DNA from: Syngnathus acus
Taxonomy: Eukaryota > Chordata > Actinopteri > Syngnathiformes > Syngnathidae
Assembly (NCBI RefSeq): GCF_901709675.1
Contig: NC_051096.1
Coordinates: forward strand, 4,801,001 to 4,865,000
Length of the DNA stretch: 64,000 bases
Direction: 5' to 3'
Numbering within the stretch: the first letter of the stretch is position 1; every line of letters starts with the position of its first letter. Below, in pieces: positions 10,525-23,700 of the stretch. Below the pieces are notes generated by a model. The model ran no database searches, was not told the origin of the DNA, and saw nothing but the letters and a program-made list of their open reading frames with translations. The position numbers were made by a program, and so were the translations under genes.

Positions 10525-13500
10525 GCGGCAGGAAGTGACGACACTTCCGCTTAGGTTATACGCATGCGCAGTGTGTGAAGTTTAAACCTGGTTCGTCAAA
10601 CAGCAACAACTACATCTTTTTTTTTTTTCATATAAAAAGTTATAAAGTGATATGTACTCTAGAATCAGAGTGCTCTCAGTTCCTCGCCCCTGGAAGGCAA
10701 CATGGCTGAGACATACTTGTATTTATTATAAGTGGCCCACCCAGGGGGATTTTAATCCCTCAACCCCCCCCCACCAACGTTGACACTATTCATTATTTTT
10801 AGTGTGTCCTCCACTTGTTTTTCTAATTTTAACATCTGCTTCCAAACCTAATATCCAATGACCAAAAGAGACGCGGAAAATTTACTTGTGTGCGGGTTGA
10901 GTGATTATGTAGTACCTAGAACTGCCACAGTGCGGCGGTGCAGCTCATGAATTTGTTTTATTTATTTATTTAATTCTTGTAGCCATTTAACATGTTATTT
11001 CGGGTTGCTGTTAGAATTAATAACCCCCTTGCAAATTTGCTTGGGGAAGGGGGAACCTATTCAAATTTGACAGTACAGATTTGAATTTTACAGTAAATGT
11101 GAAAATGGCAAATCCATTAGTAAAAGGAGAATGAGAGTAAACAGTCAGATGATAAATGATTGCTCAGTAGACACCCCATTTGGTTTATAGCAACGTCATA
11201 TTTTATTCTAATTTCCAATAAACAGAGAATATATCAGTCCCTTATTTGTACAAAAAAATACCTGAACAGGATACAATGTAGATCCAGGAGCTGTGTAGAC
11301 ACTTACAGAATATGAAGCAAAAGCATGACAAAAACAAAAAAGAACATGAAACACAATTCAGGTGTGTACTTTTTGTCTTCTTCCCCATTTTCCTTTCCCT
11401 GACATGTTGATTTGAGCTTATGATGACTGAGCTTATGAAATCATTGTTGACAATTGGACTTGTTTGGCTTGATGACAACTAGGTAGAAAATCAAGAACAA
11501 GTGGATGGATTGTATGAGAAAATGGAGGCACCACAACGCCGACTGCTTTGAGCTACTCTGAAACATTGCACCGACTGCCAAAATGTCAAAAACCCCAAAG
11601 AATACACATCCATGAAAAGGTGATTTAACAAACATTTGCTGGAAAAAAAAAATAATGAATCGGTGACATCCAATGTAACATTTTCAGAGAAGTGTTCACT
11701 GAACATGACATTAAACAAAAAGCATCAAGTACGAGTATCAGGGCCACTCAAAATAGAACAAAATTTGAATTACAAGTCAACCTAATAAAAGAAAAATGTT
11801 GAAATTTGTTATATTACGGTCACATCGCTACCCAAAATATCCTTCACTCACTGAAACGATTTCTGATTTTTTTGGTTGCAATTCTATTCTCAGTATTTTT
11901 TTTCAATGGAAATTTGTGACTGTTTAGCGCCCACTATTTGTAATATTTTTTGTAGAAAATACGTTGGTCCTTGTCCTAGTCTTCTTCTTCTCATTATATT
12001 ATTTCTTGAAAATTTGCGGCTTTTTACTTGAAAATCTTCTGACTTTTTATTTCTTTAAAAATTAAAATGAATGTCGGGCTTTTCCTATCTTGTGTTTTGC
12101 ATGACTTGAAAACCTTGACAACTCTAAAGTCCTCTAAAGTCTTTTTTCCTTTAAAGTTTCTAATTGTTTTCATCATAGGCCTTTTTACTATTTATTTCCT
12201 TTCTCAGTGTGACCCAAATACTAGTAGAGTTGTACACATGGGGGGAAAAAAAAAAAAATCCAGTTTGATGTCTTAAAATAAAATTTTGAGCATGTTTAAT
12301 TTAATACTGTATATAGTGTAGTATTTTGTGATAAGATAAAACTGATAAGCAAAATACACAACGTACACATCATCAACAAATGAATTAAGGACAAAATAGC
12401 ATTCTTCATTTTACACGGCGTTATGGGCAAAGCATAACGGCCATACATAGTGATCTGTGACCTAAGGTACAGTGTTCGATCCCCACCATCGTCTTCACAT
12501 ACTCATTCATTCGGAAATCAAGGATGCACTAGACGGCTGGTTCATGTTGGACACAGTGATTTCATATGAAAACAAAAAAAGGTGGTGGGCGGGGAGGGTT
12601 GGGGGAAAAAAAAAAGTGCCTACTGGTGTCTAGTGATGTGGTTCAACTCCCACCTCTTCTAATAATATGTGAATCTAAGGCATCACTTCACTTTCCTGAC
12701 CTTCTGTACTGTGTCTACAAGGCAAGTTGGATGACCAGCAGTTAACAATAACAGTCGAGCCATACTCACACACTCACACACACGCACTCATTCGCCACAG
12801 GCTCATAGCTTACAGGCTGGACACAGGTGGGAGCGAGAGGGCAAAGGGCAAGGGTCTGAAGGGGGAGGGGGGTTCAAGCATTATCCAATCCCTGGAGAGA
12901 GTCCACCCCGGCTGGTCACGTGGGGGCAAAGTGACACGGCGCCGCGCCTTGTGCTAACCCTACTCTGGTACAAGATGGATTTTAGAGGGGGGAGGTGGTA
13001 GTTAGTAAAGCGCTGGGGAAATGATTTTTGGAATATCTTTCTATGAGAGACACGAGAAGTCAACTAAGTGTAGTTTTTCCTATTCATATTTTAATTATCT
13101 TTTATTAAGGGGGGGGGTCTTTTGAGAAATTTGTGAATGAGCATGTTTTAGCCACAAGTTATCCGACAGCAAGCTTAGCATAGTGAAATGTACGCAGCAG
13201 CAAGCTCAAGAAAAAAAAAACCCTAATGATTTGTGTATAGATTAAATAAAAAATATGAGCATTTTAGGTGGACTTTGTATGCCAGGCTTGTAGCTGGTCT
13301 CCATAAGTTAGCATATAAGTGGCATCTATTTTCCCCCAAAATGTTTGTTAATCATCGCTGTGTGTGTGCACGTTTCAATTGTGTATGTACAAGGCTCATT
13401 GTTTTCACTTAAGGCAGGTGAAGCTCATTTGATTGTGTGTTTGATGCGCAGTCAGCTGAGTTTCACACTTCAAGTCTCTTTTGTTCATTTCCACGCATTT

Positions 13501-13885
13501 TAAAAAAAAAAAAAAAAATTGTGGGAGTGCTTTTCTTTGATTTGTCTCTTCTGAGCAGGGCGGGAGGCGTTAGTAGATGTCTCCGACCATTTACTCTCAC
13601 CTCAGGATCATTGTTAATGTGCAAGCGAGCGAGCTGAGAACAGACTCGAGGGGGTGGGGGTGGGGGGGGGGGAAATAAAAGCAAAATGACATTCACAAAG
13701 CCAACTAATAACCCTTTTCATTTCAAATGATCTCGGCGGAATTCGGACATTCCTCCTCCTCTTCCTAGTCGCACTTTCTTTCACATTCTTAACAATACAA
13801 CAGTAGTGTGGCCGCGATGCTACGAGATCTTCCCAAACCTTTCGGAACGGCACTACATCATCCGCCGTGACTCTCTTCGCCTCCC
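10525..13885. other. Intergenic region between rpl14 promoter and grb10 3' end
   Basis: This is AT-rich sequence with many short A, T and G tracts. No gene was recognised. At about 12415-12500 there is a short stretch containing TGTTCGATCCCC, a B-box-like phrase seen in tRNA-derived SINEs, but without a convincing A box. Confidence 0.5.
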
Positions 13886-13889
13886 CCCA

Positions 13890-13895
13890 TTTATT
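13890..13895 (-). terminator. Possible grb10 polyadenylation signal
   Basis: An AATAAA on the minus strand (TTTATT here) would give a 3' UTR of about 850 nt after the grb10 stop at 14744. Other AATAAA matches lie further down (for example 13101-13106), so the choice is uncertain. Confidence 0.3.
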
Positions 13896-14743
13896 ATTAT
13901 TTTTTTTTAAATCCCATCAACTTCGATGGAGATCGACATGCATGTTTCTCCCAATTGAAAGAGGATGATGATGATTGACCGGTAGCCCCCCCCCCCCTCC
14001 CCTCGCTCGCGAGTGCAAACTAGTTCTGCATTGAATCAACAGTAATAAAACAGCATTAAAATGACATCAAGTAATCAAGTCTAAAAGAGAGGCTCGTCAC
14101 GGCCTTCCTGATAAACATTCCTTTGTCCTTTCTGATAAGCCTCTGCTTGGTTTAGATCCTTCTCCTCACGCTTGACTTGATCCTGGACACAGCAGTAGAG
14201 CCACACACATGGGGTGGGTTAAGGTGGGAGTGGGGGGTGAAGGAGGGGTGTCTTTTGGTGGAGTGGGCGGTGTCATGGTGTCAGCTTATCCAGACTGGAC
14301 TGCACAGGTTGAGAAAACCTCCTGGATCCAAAATTTGCTGGAGACCCGGAGGGATTCCCCTCCATCCCTGATGATCAATGAAGAAGAAGTAGGGTGGCGC
14401 TTCCTGCGCCACAGCTTATCAGGCCTGGGGGAAATAGGGTGGGGTTGGGTTTAAGGGGAAGGAAGGAGAGCCATAGTTCACGAGCTTCCGTGCATCGTCA
14501 CAAATGTTCTGGTCTCCGTGGCAACAATGCAGGAGTCCACAATTCGCAACATTCTGCGCCCCTTTCAAGCCTCCAAAAAGCAATAAGGCGGAGAAAAAGC
14601 TCGGCTCACTTCTTCACCCAGACTCGACTCACCAGAGTGGATAGGTGGGATTCGGTGGGGGTGATTGGAGGAGGAGGTGGGGTGAGGGTGGGGGGGTTAA
14701 GGAGGTGTGCAAACAAAAAAATTGAAAGGGGTGTGGAGGAGTG
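13896..14743 (-). other. Probable grb10 3' UTR
   Basis: The sequence downstream of the stop has no splice-bounded exon that continues grb10. It contains a G-rich block at about 14200-14290 and 14640-14700. An open 33-codon stretch with its own stop and an upstream TGTGTCCAG lies at 14086-14187 (see findings). Confidence 0.4.
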
Positions 14744-17700
14744 TCACAAGGCCACGGCGGTGCACGGGTGTTTGAGCTTGCAGGGCAGCACTCCTCTGTT
14801 GAGCTGATAGAACTCCACCAGGTGGATCAGGTCGGTGAACTTGGTGGCGCCGTCGTCCAGGCTGAAGAACACCTGACTGTCTTCTTCACACTTCACGCCA
14901 CAAAATGGCAGAGGGGGGGAGTTAGATGTTAACATTTTGGGAAAACGATCATGTTCGAAATGGCTGTTTTTGTTCTTCGATTGGTGCAAAAATAAGGCTT
15001 CAATTTGCTAGGGAGCATAACATTGTGCTCTGGAGCAATGGAAAAAAAAAAAAAAGAGATCCCGTGATCTAATGAGGCCAGATGGACCATGTTCCAAAGT
15101 AATGGGCAGAGTATAAGAAGAGTCCAGTCCAGAGCTTAATCCCATAAGAATCTTTGGGATATGTCAGAGAAGATTTGTACACAGTGGTCCAACACTCTTA
15201 TCTTTCATAGAAAAATGAACGCAAGCCCTGGATGGAAATGAATGTTGTGCGATTGCATAAGATTAGCGAGACCAAGCCAAAAGGAAATGCTTGCTCTAAT
15301 CAAAGCTAACGGCGCTCCATTGGCTGGCTTTTTGGCTGGCTCGCGCTTTTTCCACATTACGCAACACGACTATGTCCATTTAGGAGCATTTACCAAAAAA
15401 TGAAACGCGCTTGCCAGTTAAAACACTTTTTTTTTTTTCAAACTGACGATAGCAACTTGGTTTACTTTTGAAGCCACCTTTATAGTAAATATGCAAATGT
15501 CCAACTTTCTTCTTAAAGCAAATGGTATTTCACTGACCGGCAATATTTGGAAGTGCTTGATCTTCTGGTGGTGGCACATGGTGAGCACAAAGGCCTTGGG
15601 GTTACTTTGACTATCCCGCAAGAGGAATAACCTAAAGGACAAGAGAGAATTAGAAACGTTTTGGAGAATAAATGACATGCTTGTGTTGACTGTGTGAACT
15701 GTAAACGCCGCAAGCATACCCGTCCACTTGGCCTTGTTGTATGATCATTTTGTGGGCTTCTTCTCTCATGATGCGACCGTGAAACCAAACCTGCGTCCTG
15801 TGGATGACTGGAAAACAGACACGCACATTAGCCCGCCGTAATAACGCGTGACGACACGCTTGACGTCGGCGTGCACCTGTGCTCAGGGAGGACGGGTGCA
15901 GGGGCGACGGGCTGCCCAGGACATTCATACGCTGACTCCGTTTCTACATAGAATGAGCAGAGTGGAAAAATAACTGGGCTGAACCCGGATTATTTCATTC
16001 CTTTTCCTTTGCCGTACCCTCCATGTCTGCCCCTCCTCTAGGGCGGCGCTCTGGGCCTCCACGGGGTTGTCGATGACGCGGCCGGTTCGTCCCGAAAAGT
16101 CCATCGCCACCAGGGAGTTCTCTGACACGCTTCGCTGTGAGGGGACGGGTTGAGGAAAAGGGTAGGGTGGGAGTGGTGGTAAGGGTCGGCGGAGGGTGAC
16201 GGAAGGTGGTGGGGGAGTGAAGCCAGAGGGGGGAGGGGCGGGACAAAGGTCAGAGGTCTAACAAGCCAGACACACTCACTGGGGCATGACAAATCCTGTC
16301 TGCACAGAGACCCACTTCAGTCCACTCCCAAATCACAAACGGCCCCCTTGGCTTACTGGCTTTGCTGCGGGAATCATTTTAATCAAGGGCAACAACTTCC
16401 AATTTGAAAAGACGCAAACTTCCTGTCACGCACACAACTTTGGGGAACAACGAGTCGTCTGTGTGCAAGTCAAATCAATATCTGTCTAATCTAATGCAGA
16501 TTTTCAATCTGGTGCTATTTTGCAGAAAGGCTCCATAATTAAATTAGAGACTCTTTATAGCAAATCGGCTTTTGATTTGGCAACTTATTACTGCCGCACT
16601 GTTGAGTTAGTCGGGTTCTCACCGTGCTAAGGCGCAATTAGCCTAACCAAGACTAACACAGTCACAGTCCAGTTAGAGCGAGGCATGTGAAGTGAAGTGA
16701 ACAGCTCTGCAATTCATCAGCCAATTAATGGCTCAGTATGGACTGGCTGAGTGGAGAATTAGCATTAGCATTAGCATGCCAGTAAAGGCGATGATGTCAC
16801 ACAGCAGATCCTCACCACAGGCGTGGAGAAATGCGAGAGGTTTGTCTTCCTCTGTTGTGGGACGCTGTAGCTCTTATACAGGACAAGGCCATACTATAAA
16901 GACAAGAGAAGGGGAATAAATATTATTTTTAAAAAATATATCGGGCTTAGTGAAGCCTTCCAAAAGTCCATTGGGTTACCTTTAGAAGTCTGAAGGCGGT
17001 CATCCAGCAGGTCCTGCTCTGCTCATCTTCAGCGCACAACATTTTCAGCTCCTTACAGTCCCCCCTCGTTTTACTGGGCTGGAAAAGAAAAAAATTAAAT
17101 TTCAGTCATTCATTCATGCATTATTCAGAAAAATGCAAAAAAGAAAAAAAAGGTGCAATTTTGAGAGGGTTTTTTTTTTTTTTTTGCAAATAATGAGCAC
17201 TCTTTTCAGGGGGCGGTGGTCGACTCGAGAGTTCACAGGGGGAGTGAAAGAGATTCGGTTACACCCTTGAGCGTTTATTGTACGCGCACAATGCGGCGTT
17301 ACACTCTTATAGCAGACAAGCCCGTTTTTTTTTTCTCCCCCCCAGAAGCGATGAGGATCCTGCCAGCCCCTCGCGATGAATTAATTCACGTTACCATAGC
17401 AATAATACAGCCACCACCCGTCAAGTCAAATCCCTAACCCAATTCTGCACTGTCACCCCCGCTGACAGCATCTGACACGACGGTCGGCTCGCGTGCGTGT
17501 GCGCGTGTGTGTAAGTGAGCTCGGGGTGGAGAGTCTCTGTACCATCCTGGCTTATCCCATTGGGCTTATCCCAGATCAGCAGGTGACCCACCGCAGATAA
17601 CTCTTGGATTGAGGGGGGGGACACAGCGCTGAGTGTGTGTTTGAACCCCTGCTGGGTGGGTTTAACCCTTCTGTCCTTTGACCCCACACACATAATACTT

Positions 17701-20700
17701 CCAAAGGTGACACAGGTACATCTGTTACAAAGGGAGTGACAATCCCAAGTTTCATTTGTGTGTGTTGTTGTGTTACCTTGATGGAGAACTGGTAGTCTGT
17801 AGGGGCATTGTGTAGTTTTCTGCCGGTAAAAATGGTGAAGATGTTGCTGTCGTCCAAATCGGACAACATCTGCAGGTGTCGGGGCTCCTGTTTAGACCAA
17901 ATGTTACAATATCCAATATTATTATTATTCCTATCCCTGGAATGCGTAATGAAAGCGAGAAATCTCAAAATCTGAGGATCTACGGGACAGCAAACGTGTC
18001 ACGCCTAGGGACGGAATCCCGGTCCTGTGTCAGCACCTTGGTCAAGGGAACTTACTGGAAACTGACCTTTCTAACCAGGGATCTTCCTGCTGTGAGCCAG
18101 CCGCGCTAACCACTCTTTGACCATGCCAGTAAATGTGAATCATGCTTCAAATTAAACCTGGGAGTGGTGGAAGACGATGCATTCCGATGGGATACAATTA
18201 TCCACGATTATCGTGTCAATCAAAACGGAGCACTGGCAGACAGATCTCCTCCGCGTGAGGTTTTATGACATTATTCACGATTTGAATATAAATGACCTTG
18301 GATGATCCTTTAGTGGAGAAGTAGAGGCCTGAGCGTCGCATGAACATGTAGAGCTTCTTCCAGGACTTGCGTCCGGGTTCCTTCACGTACAGATAGCCCT
18401 GAATCTCCGGACAGCTGCTTGGATTCAGGAAGTTCTGTGAGCAAACCGCGGAATCATAACAATCATCACAAAGATGACATTTTCAATATTCCTCAATGCG
18501 TTGCTGTAGCACCAGCAGGCAAATGTAATTAGCAGATTGCAATGACTCTGCGTGAATGTTCATGCATATTTTTAGACAACAGATGTCCTTGTCCCATCCT
18601 TCAGGAGGAGAGGAGACATTTTTTTTTTTTCCTTTCTGGTTTCAAGGACAGGATTTGGGGCTCTCTGATTAAAGCAGGGGGGGGGGGGGTGAGATAATGA
18701 TTCACTTGCACGTGCGTGCAGCACTCTGTGTGTGTGCACTGAGTCATCCCTCCTTACCTGTAAGAGCTGTGATTGAGGGATTGTGCCATCAGAATCCTGA
18801 CACCAAGCCACCATCTGCTCTGGAAAAAAGTTCTGCATGGAAAGAAAGAGAGAGAGTTGCATTGAAAACCACTTTGAGTATGCACAAGCTATAAGGGGGT
18901 CACACTTCCCCATGTCTCTCTATTGTTGTGTGTGTGACGAGCACAAGGTCTCAGAGACGAGTGGTCAGGGTGAGAGAGGCAGATAAAGAAATTGAGACGG
19001 AGAAGGGGGGGAGGCACTTGAGCCTGAGAGTAGATGCAGTATGATCTCACCCGCTGATGTAATCCCCTTTAGCCAGCAGCGCCACTCTTAGTGTGATTGA
19101 CAGGCTGCGGCCAGCACTCGGGTGTTTTAGTGCGCTCATTACCACAGAGCTGAGGTCACCTAAATCACCACGGCAATAATGTCACCGAAAAAGCTGGCGC
19201 GTCACCAAGCGCCGGGGCCCCATGCTGAGTCCACATCAGCACAGAGATGACGTACCAGGATGGACCAAATTGCAAAGTGCCACAAAATTAAAGCTTAAAA
19301 ATATACGGCAAAAGAAATGATGCAAAATAAGCATACCGTCCAATTTGGCTGAAAAAAAGATTTCATTTAGCAAGACTGGGCCAAGCAAATTGATGTGGCA
19401 GGCCGGATCTGGCCCCCGCGTCATGAATTTGACACCAATGTTCTAAATGACTCGACACTTGCAAAAATAAAAAAATCACCTTATTATGATACAGGAAGTG
19501 ACTTTGGTGAGCTACTTGGACATCCAAAGTTTCATCATTTTAATTTGCCACAAAGAACGGCAATGATCAAAAGCTCCAACCGGAATCAGCATGGTGAAGT
19601 GTGTGCGTGGTGCGTGCAGAGCTGCGTGCTGAAGCGAGGCAGTCACCGAAAGGTCAACATGGGGATGCGAGAGACTCACCAGGGGGTTCCTGAAGAATTC
19701 ATATTTGGCATAGTTCTTCCTGAAGAGGAATTTGCTGTCGCTGCTCATGGAAGCTTGAACCTGAACCACCAGTTCGTGGTCCTCCAGGCATCTCTCTGAC
19801 AGACGGACGGACAGACAGTGTGAGTCACAGTGTTATCTTTGCATTCTGCATTCAATGCATTCATAGTCTTGTATCATTTATGACTGAGAGCTGGATCAGC
19901 TCTGGCTCATTCAAACTTTTTCTTTTTTTTTTCATCCCCCCCTAACATTAAAACATGCTTACAAGCAATGCGAATAAAATCTTCGCTTCCCACAATGACC
20001 AAATACGATCGGAAGAGTTTAACCAAGCGAGTAACAGCAGCAAGAAGAAAAGAGGCACTGTGAGGCGGCGAGGGAGGAAAGCGAAGGTGGAGGGGAGGGA
20101 AAGAAGTGGCAAGCGATGGCGAGCGGGGGAAGGGGGGAGGCTTTGGCAGTGTGGGCATTGCAGGAAGATGATGTCATCTATTTAGGCTGATTGCCGAGAG
20201 CAGAGGAGCCATAAGCAAAGTGCACCAAGCCCGCAGACGAGCGAACGCGCATTTAAGAGCTCACGCGGGCCTAACGTGATCAGTCGTGCATATATGTGTG
20301 TGTGTGTGTTAATGAGGAAAAGTACATGATCGAAGAAATGGATAGTGACAGGATGTTCTATGGACACACGCAGGCTTGAGTCATAATTCGTCCCCCCCCC
20401 CCGCACAGTATGTCTCATTATCACACACACACAAAGACAAACGACTGCGTGCTAAAAATGAATGTGGCAGCGACGCACGGGTGGAAATGTTTGACCTCCG
20501 TTGTGCGGGTGTGTGAGCAAGCGGGGGAATTTCCTATGGAGGGTTAAGTGCAAAGCGATTGGCCAGCCGTGCTAGGGGCTCGTCCGACAGAGATCCACGA
20601 TTGGTTCTCCGCGACTCTGGTATGACGCTTTAGTCCAGGCCTCTCTGCATGCACCCCCCCCCCTCACCCCGTTCCTTCTTTTTTTCTCTCCGTTGCTCCC

Positions 20701-23700
20701 TTTTTTCCTTCCCTCCCTTCGTCGGCTCACCTCACATTCCATCTCTCCAGTGCACTTTTTTTTTCCAGCAACGCAGATGAAGCAGCAATGCACAAAGCCA
20801 TCCTTTGACTCTAAAAATACAAGTCTGGGGTAGTGGGAAAGCCTCATGGTAGACAAAGACGGATCCGGGAGGGGGGGGGTCGAAGTAATGCTCCGAAAGA
20901 ATACGCTGTGCAAGTCAATGTTCTTTTTGTTATCTCCTTTTTTTTGTGTTATTATCGGGGGAAGGAAGCGGCATGTGTTTTGGGGAGCAGCAAAATGCTT
21001 CATCCTGCTAGTGCCACCACGTATAGAGCGCATACAAACACTTGTGCCATGCTCAAGTGAACACACACACCGAGAGCACAAACGAGAACATCCCCACCCA
21101 CGCAGACACACACCGGCCATCGTAACATGAAGGCCTTCTGATTTCATTATGGGAGTTTTATGTATGCATACAGTACTGATGAAAATTGTAGATCTATGAT
21201 GAACATTGTAATAACATAAAATTAGGGCCGCGACGCATAATGAGTCTTTCCTTGGGTTGGGAAATAAAATGCTGCAAGCTACCCATTTCATCCGGGCCCA
21301 TTATCCGACTAGTCAATTGTTTTAAATGATACTAATAAATCCAATGTTTAATCCACAAAGACCTGTAAAGTAGAATTCTATTGAAAAAAAATGGCGTAAT
21401 AGCACTTACCAAGGCCAAGGATGGGGTGGTGCTCCACCAGCGTCCAGGCGTTGTCGTCCACACAGTGGCTCTTGTAGACCAGGAGCTGGCACACGTCTCT
21501 GGCCGTCATGTCCGCCGGGATCTCCACCACTTTGCCAGCCCCATCCTCGCTCCACACCTTCACGATCTGGAAAAACCACACATGGGCCGAGGGTTATGTT
21601 TGTCACAGGCTGGAAGACGTCTCGCGACAGTGGGACGGCGCGACACGGCCTAAGCCGCATTTCAGAAAAATTCGACTATAAAAAAAAAAAAAAAACGGAT
21701 CGGATTCGGAACATCCATTTACCTCCATCGCCATGTGTTTGGCAAGTCCACTCTTAAAGTCCAGTTTCCTTTCTAACAGGAGAGTTTCTTATAAAAAACA
21801 AAACAAAAAAAAAACGCAGCAAAGTCCCGGAAACTGACGCCTGCACGCTGGGTTCAGCCCTTTTGTCCACGGCTCAACCAAACTCTCTCACACGCACATC
21901 CCCGGATAAGCATGTAAACTTGCTTGCGCACATCGCGCAGTGACGTCTTTTCTGCCGCGCCGACACCGAGAGGGAAAAAGTAGAAAATATTCACAGTTGG
22001 AGGACATTTTGATTATGCCCTTAAAAAATGCCACCACCGGGAGCAGCGAGCGGGCACAGTTCAAAGCCAAAGCGCCGCCCATTGTTGCGCCATTTTGAAC
22101 CATATCAACCAAGCGCCCAAAGCGACATTTAAACTGGCTGTCATTTTTGCCGGAGAGCACCTTTGCTCCACAGATAACCACAGAGCAGCTGCTTCACACC
22201 GCTCCATCTGCACGTTCGCACAAAAAAAAAAAAAAACCTCGCTCTCGCATGCAGCGCCCGACACGAACGCATGCAATAAATATGAGCGCGTGAAAGTGCT
22301 TGAAAAACCACAGCGGCGACGCACATTAGGTCAAAGAGAAGGCGTTACATGTTTGCGTGGTTGTGTGTGTGTGTGTGCGTGCGTGCATGCTCGCACACCT
22401 ACGTAGTTCACATCCTGCGCCTAGAGCAGGCGTTGTGCTCGCAAACTCTGCTGCCCTGCACTGCACACAAAGCAAGCGGGAGCAACTGTTGAAAATGACA
22501 TGAGACGAGCGGCGGAAAGAAAAAAAAGAAAAAAGCGCTAACGGACCACTGGCGAGATCACGGCGAACAATGGCACCGCCGTTCGGGCGCCCAAAACGGC
22601 ACAAAACACCAGAAGCACCATCACGGCGACGCTAAGAGAGCCTCCTAACACGAGCGAGGGAGGAGAAGAAAAAAAAAAAAAACATCACAGTGCTCCCTGC
22701 CCCTTCTGAAGCCCTAAGACTCCCTCCCTCTTCTCCTCCCACCCCCCCAATAAAAAAGTGATTTCATGACGTGTGACATTTGTTTGAGAAAAGTTTTCGA
22801 CACAGGAGGGGCAAACAAAAAGCAGTCTCCATGGCTGCACTTTGCCAACCGCGCACACACACACACAGAATTAAAGATGCACTCGCACACGTCCCGAAAA
22901 AAGAATAAAACACAATAAATGCAAGTCTCTTACCTCCACAGCCTGAAAGAGGCAACAGTCTGGAGAGCAGGATGGCATTTTCACACTGAGACGCTCTCCA
23001 GTGACACAGAGAGAGAGAGGGAGAGAGAGCGAGGGAGGAGGTGGGGGGGGGGGGGGAGTCAGGAAGAGGGAGGGAGGGGCTGACTGGCAAGGAGAACACA
23101 AGCGAGGTAAGAGCGAAGGAGGCAAGCGGGGAGGAAGAGGAGGGAGGACGCCACAGAGGAGAGAGCGACTCGGCCCGGCTAACTGAGCACCGAGGCTTGG
23201 ATAGTGACGCCGAGTGATCCGAAGCGCTACCGCCAACCCGCTACATCCGCCGGTACACCTCTCCCCCCGCCCACTTCTCTCCCCCTTCCTCCTCCTCGCG
23301 CTGGATTAACCCAGTGTGGCATTTTTTTCCCAAAACGGTCAGCCGCTACCTGTCGTGCACCCCGATATTCTTTCTCCGTGCCCTTTCTACACTGTCAGCT
23401 CCTTTCAACGATGACCTCATTCCCAAACACACACATAAGGCTTAATGGACTCAAGTACAAAGCCAATCACTGTACACACGCATCCCTCACACTCTGGCTG
23501 CCAGGTTTTAATTTCCATCCCCTCCCCTGCCTCATATCCTCTTTCCTCTCAACAGCTGTGTGTGAAATATTACGCTGTGGAGGTTAGCGGTGGAGAAACA
23601 TGTGTAATGTGCGCTGGAGCGTCGAGGCGGTGGATTTCGGGGCAATATGGATCAAGCGCTGGCCGAGGGGGGGGGTCAAGGGAGCGGGAGGAGGGGAGGC

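Noticed and set aside
12415-12500. tRNA-like B-box phrase
   Set aside because: No A box, no cloverleaf and no convincing SINE body; too weak to call a tRNA or SINE.
20572-21291. Longest intronic open frame on the minus strand (239 codons) inside grb10
   Set aside because: Low-complexity composition, no domain, no splice or start context, and it spans homopolymer tracts. A chance frame in an intron.
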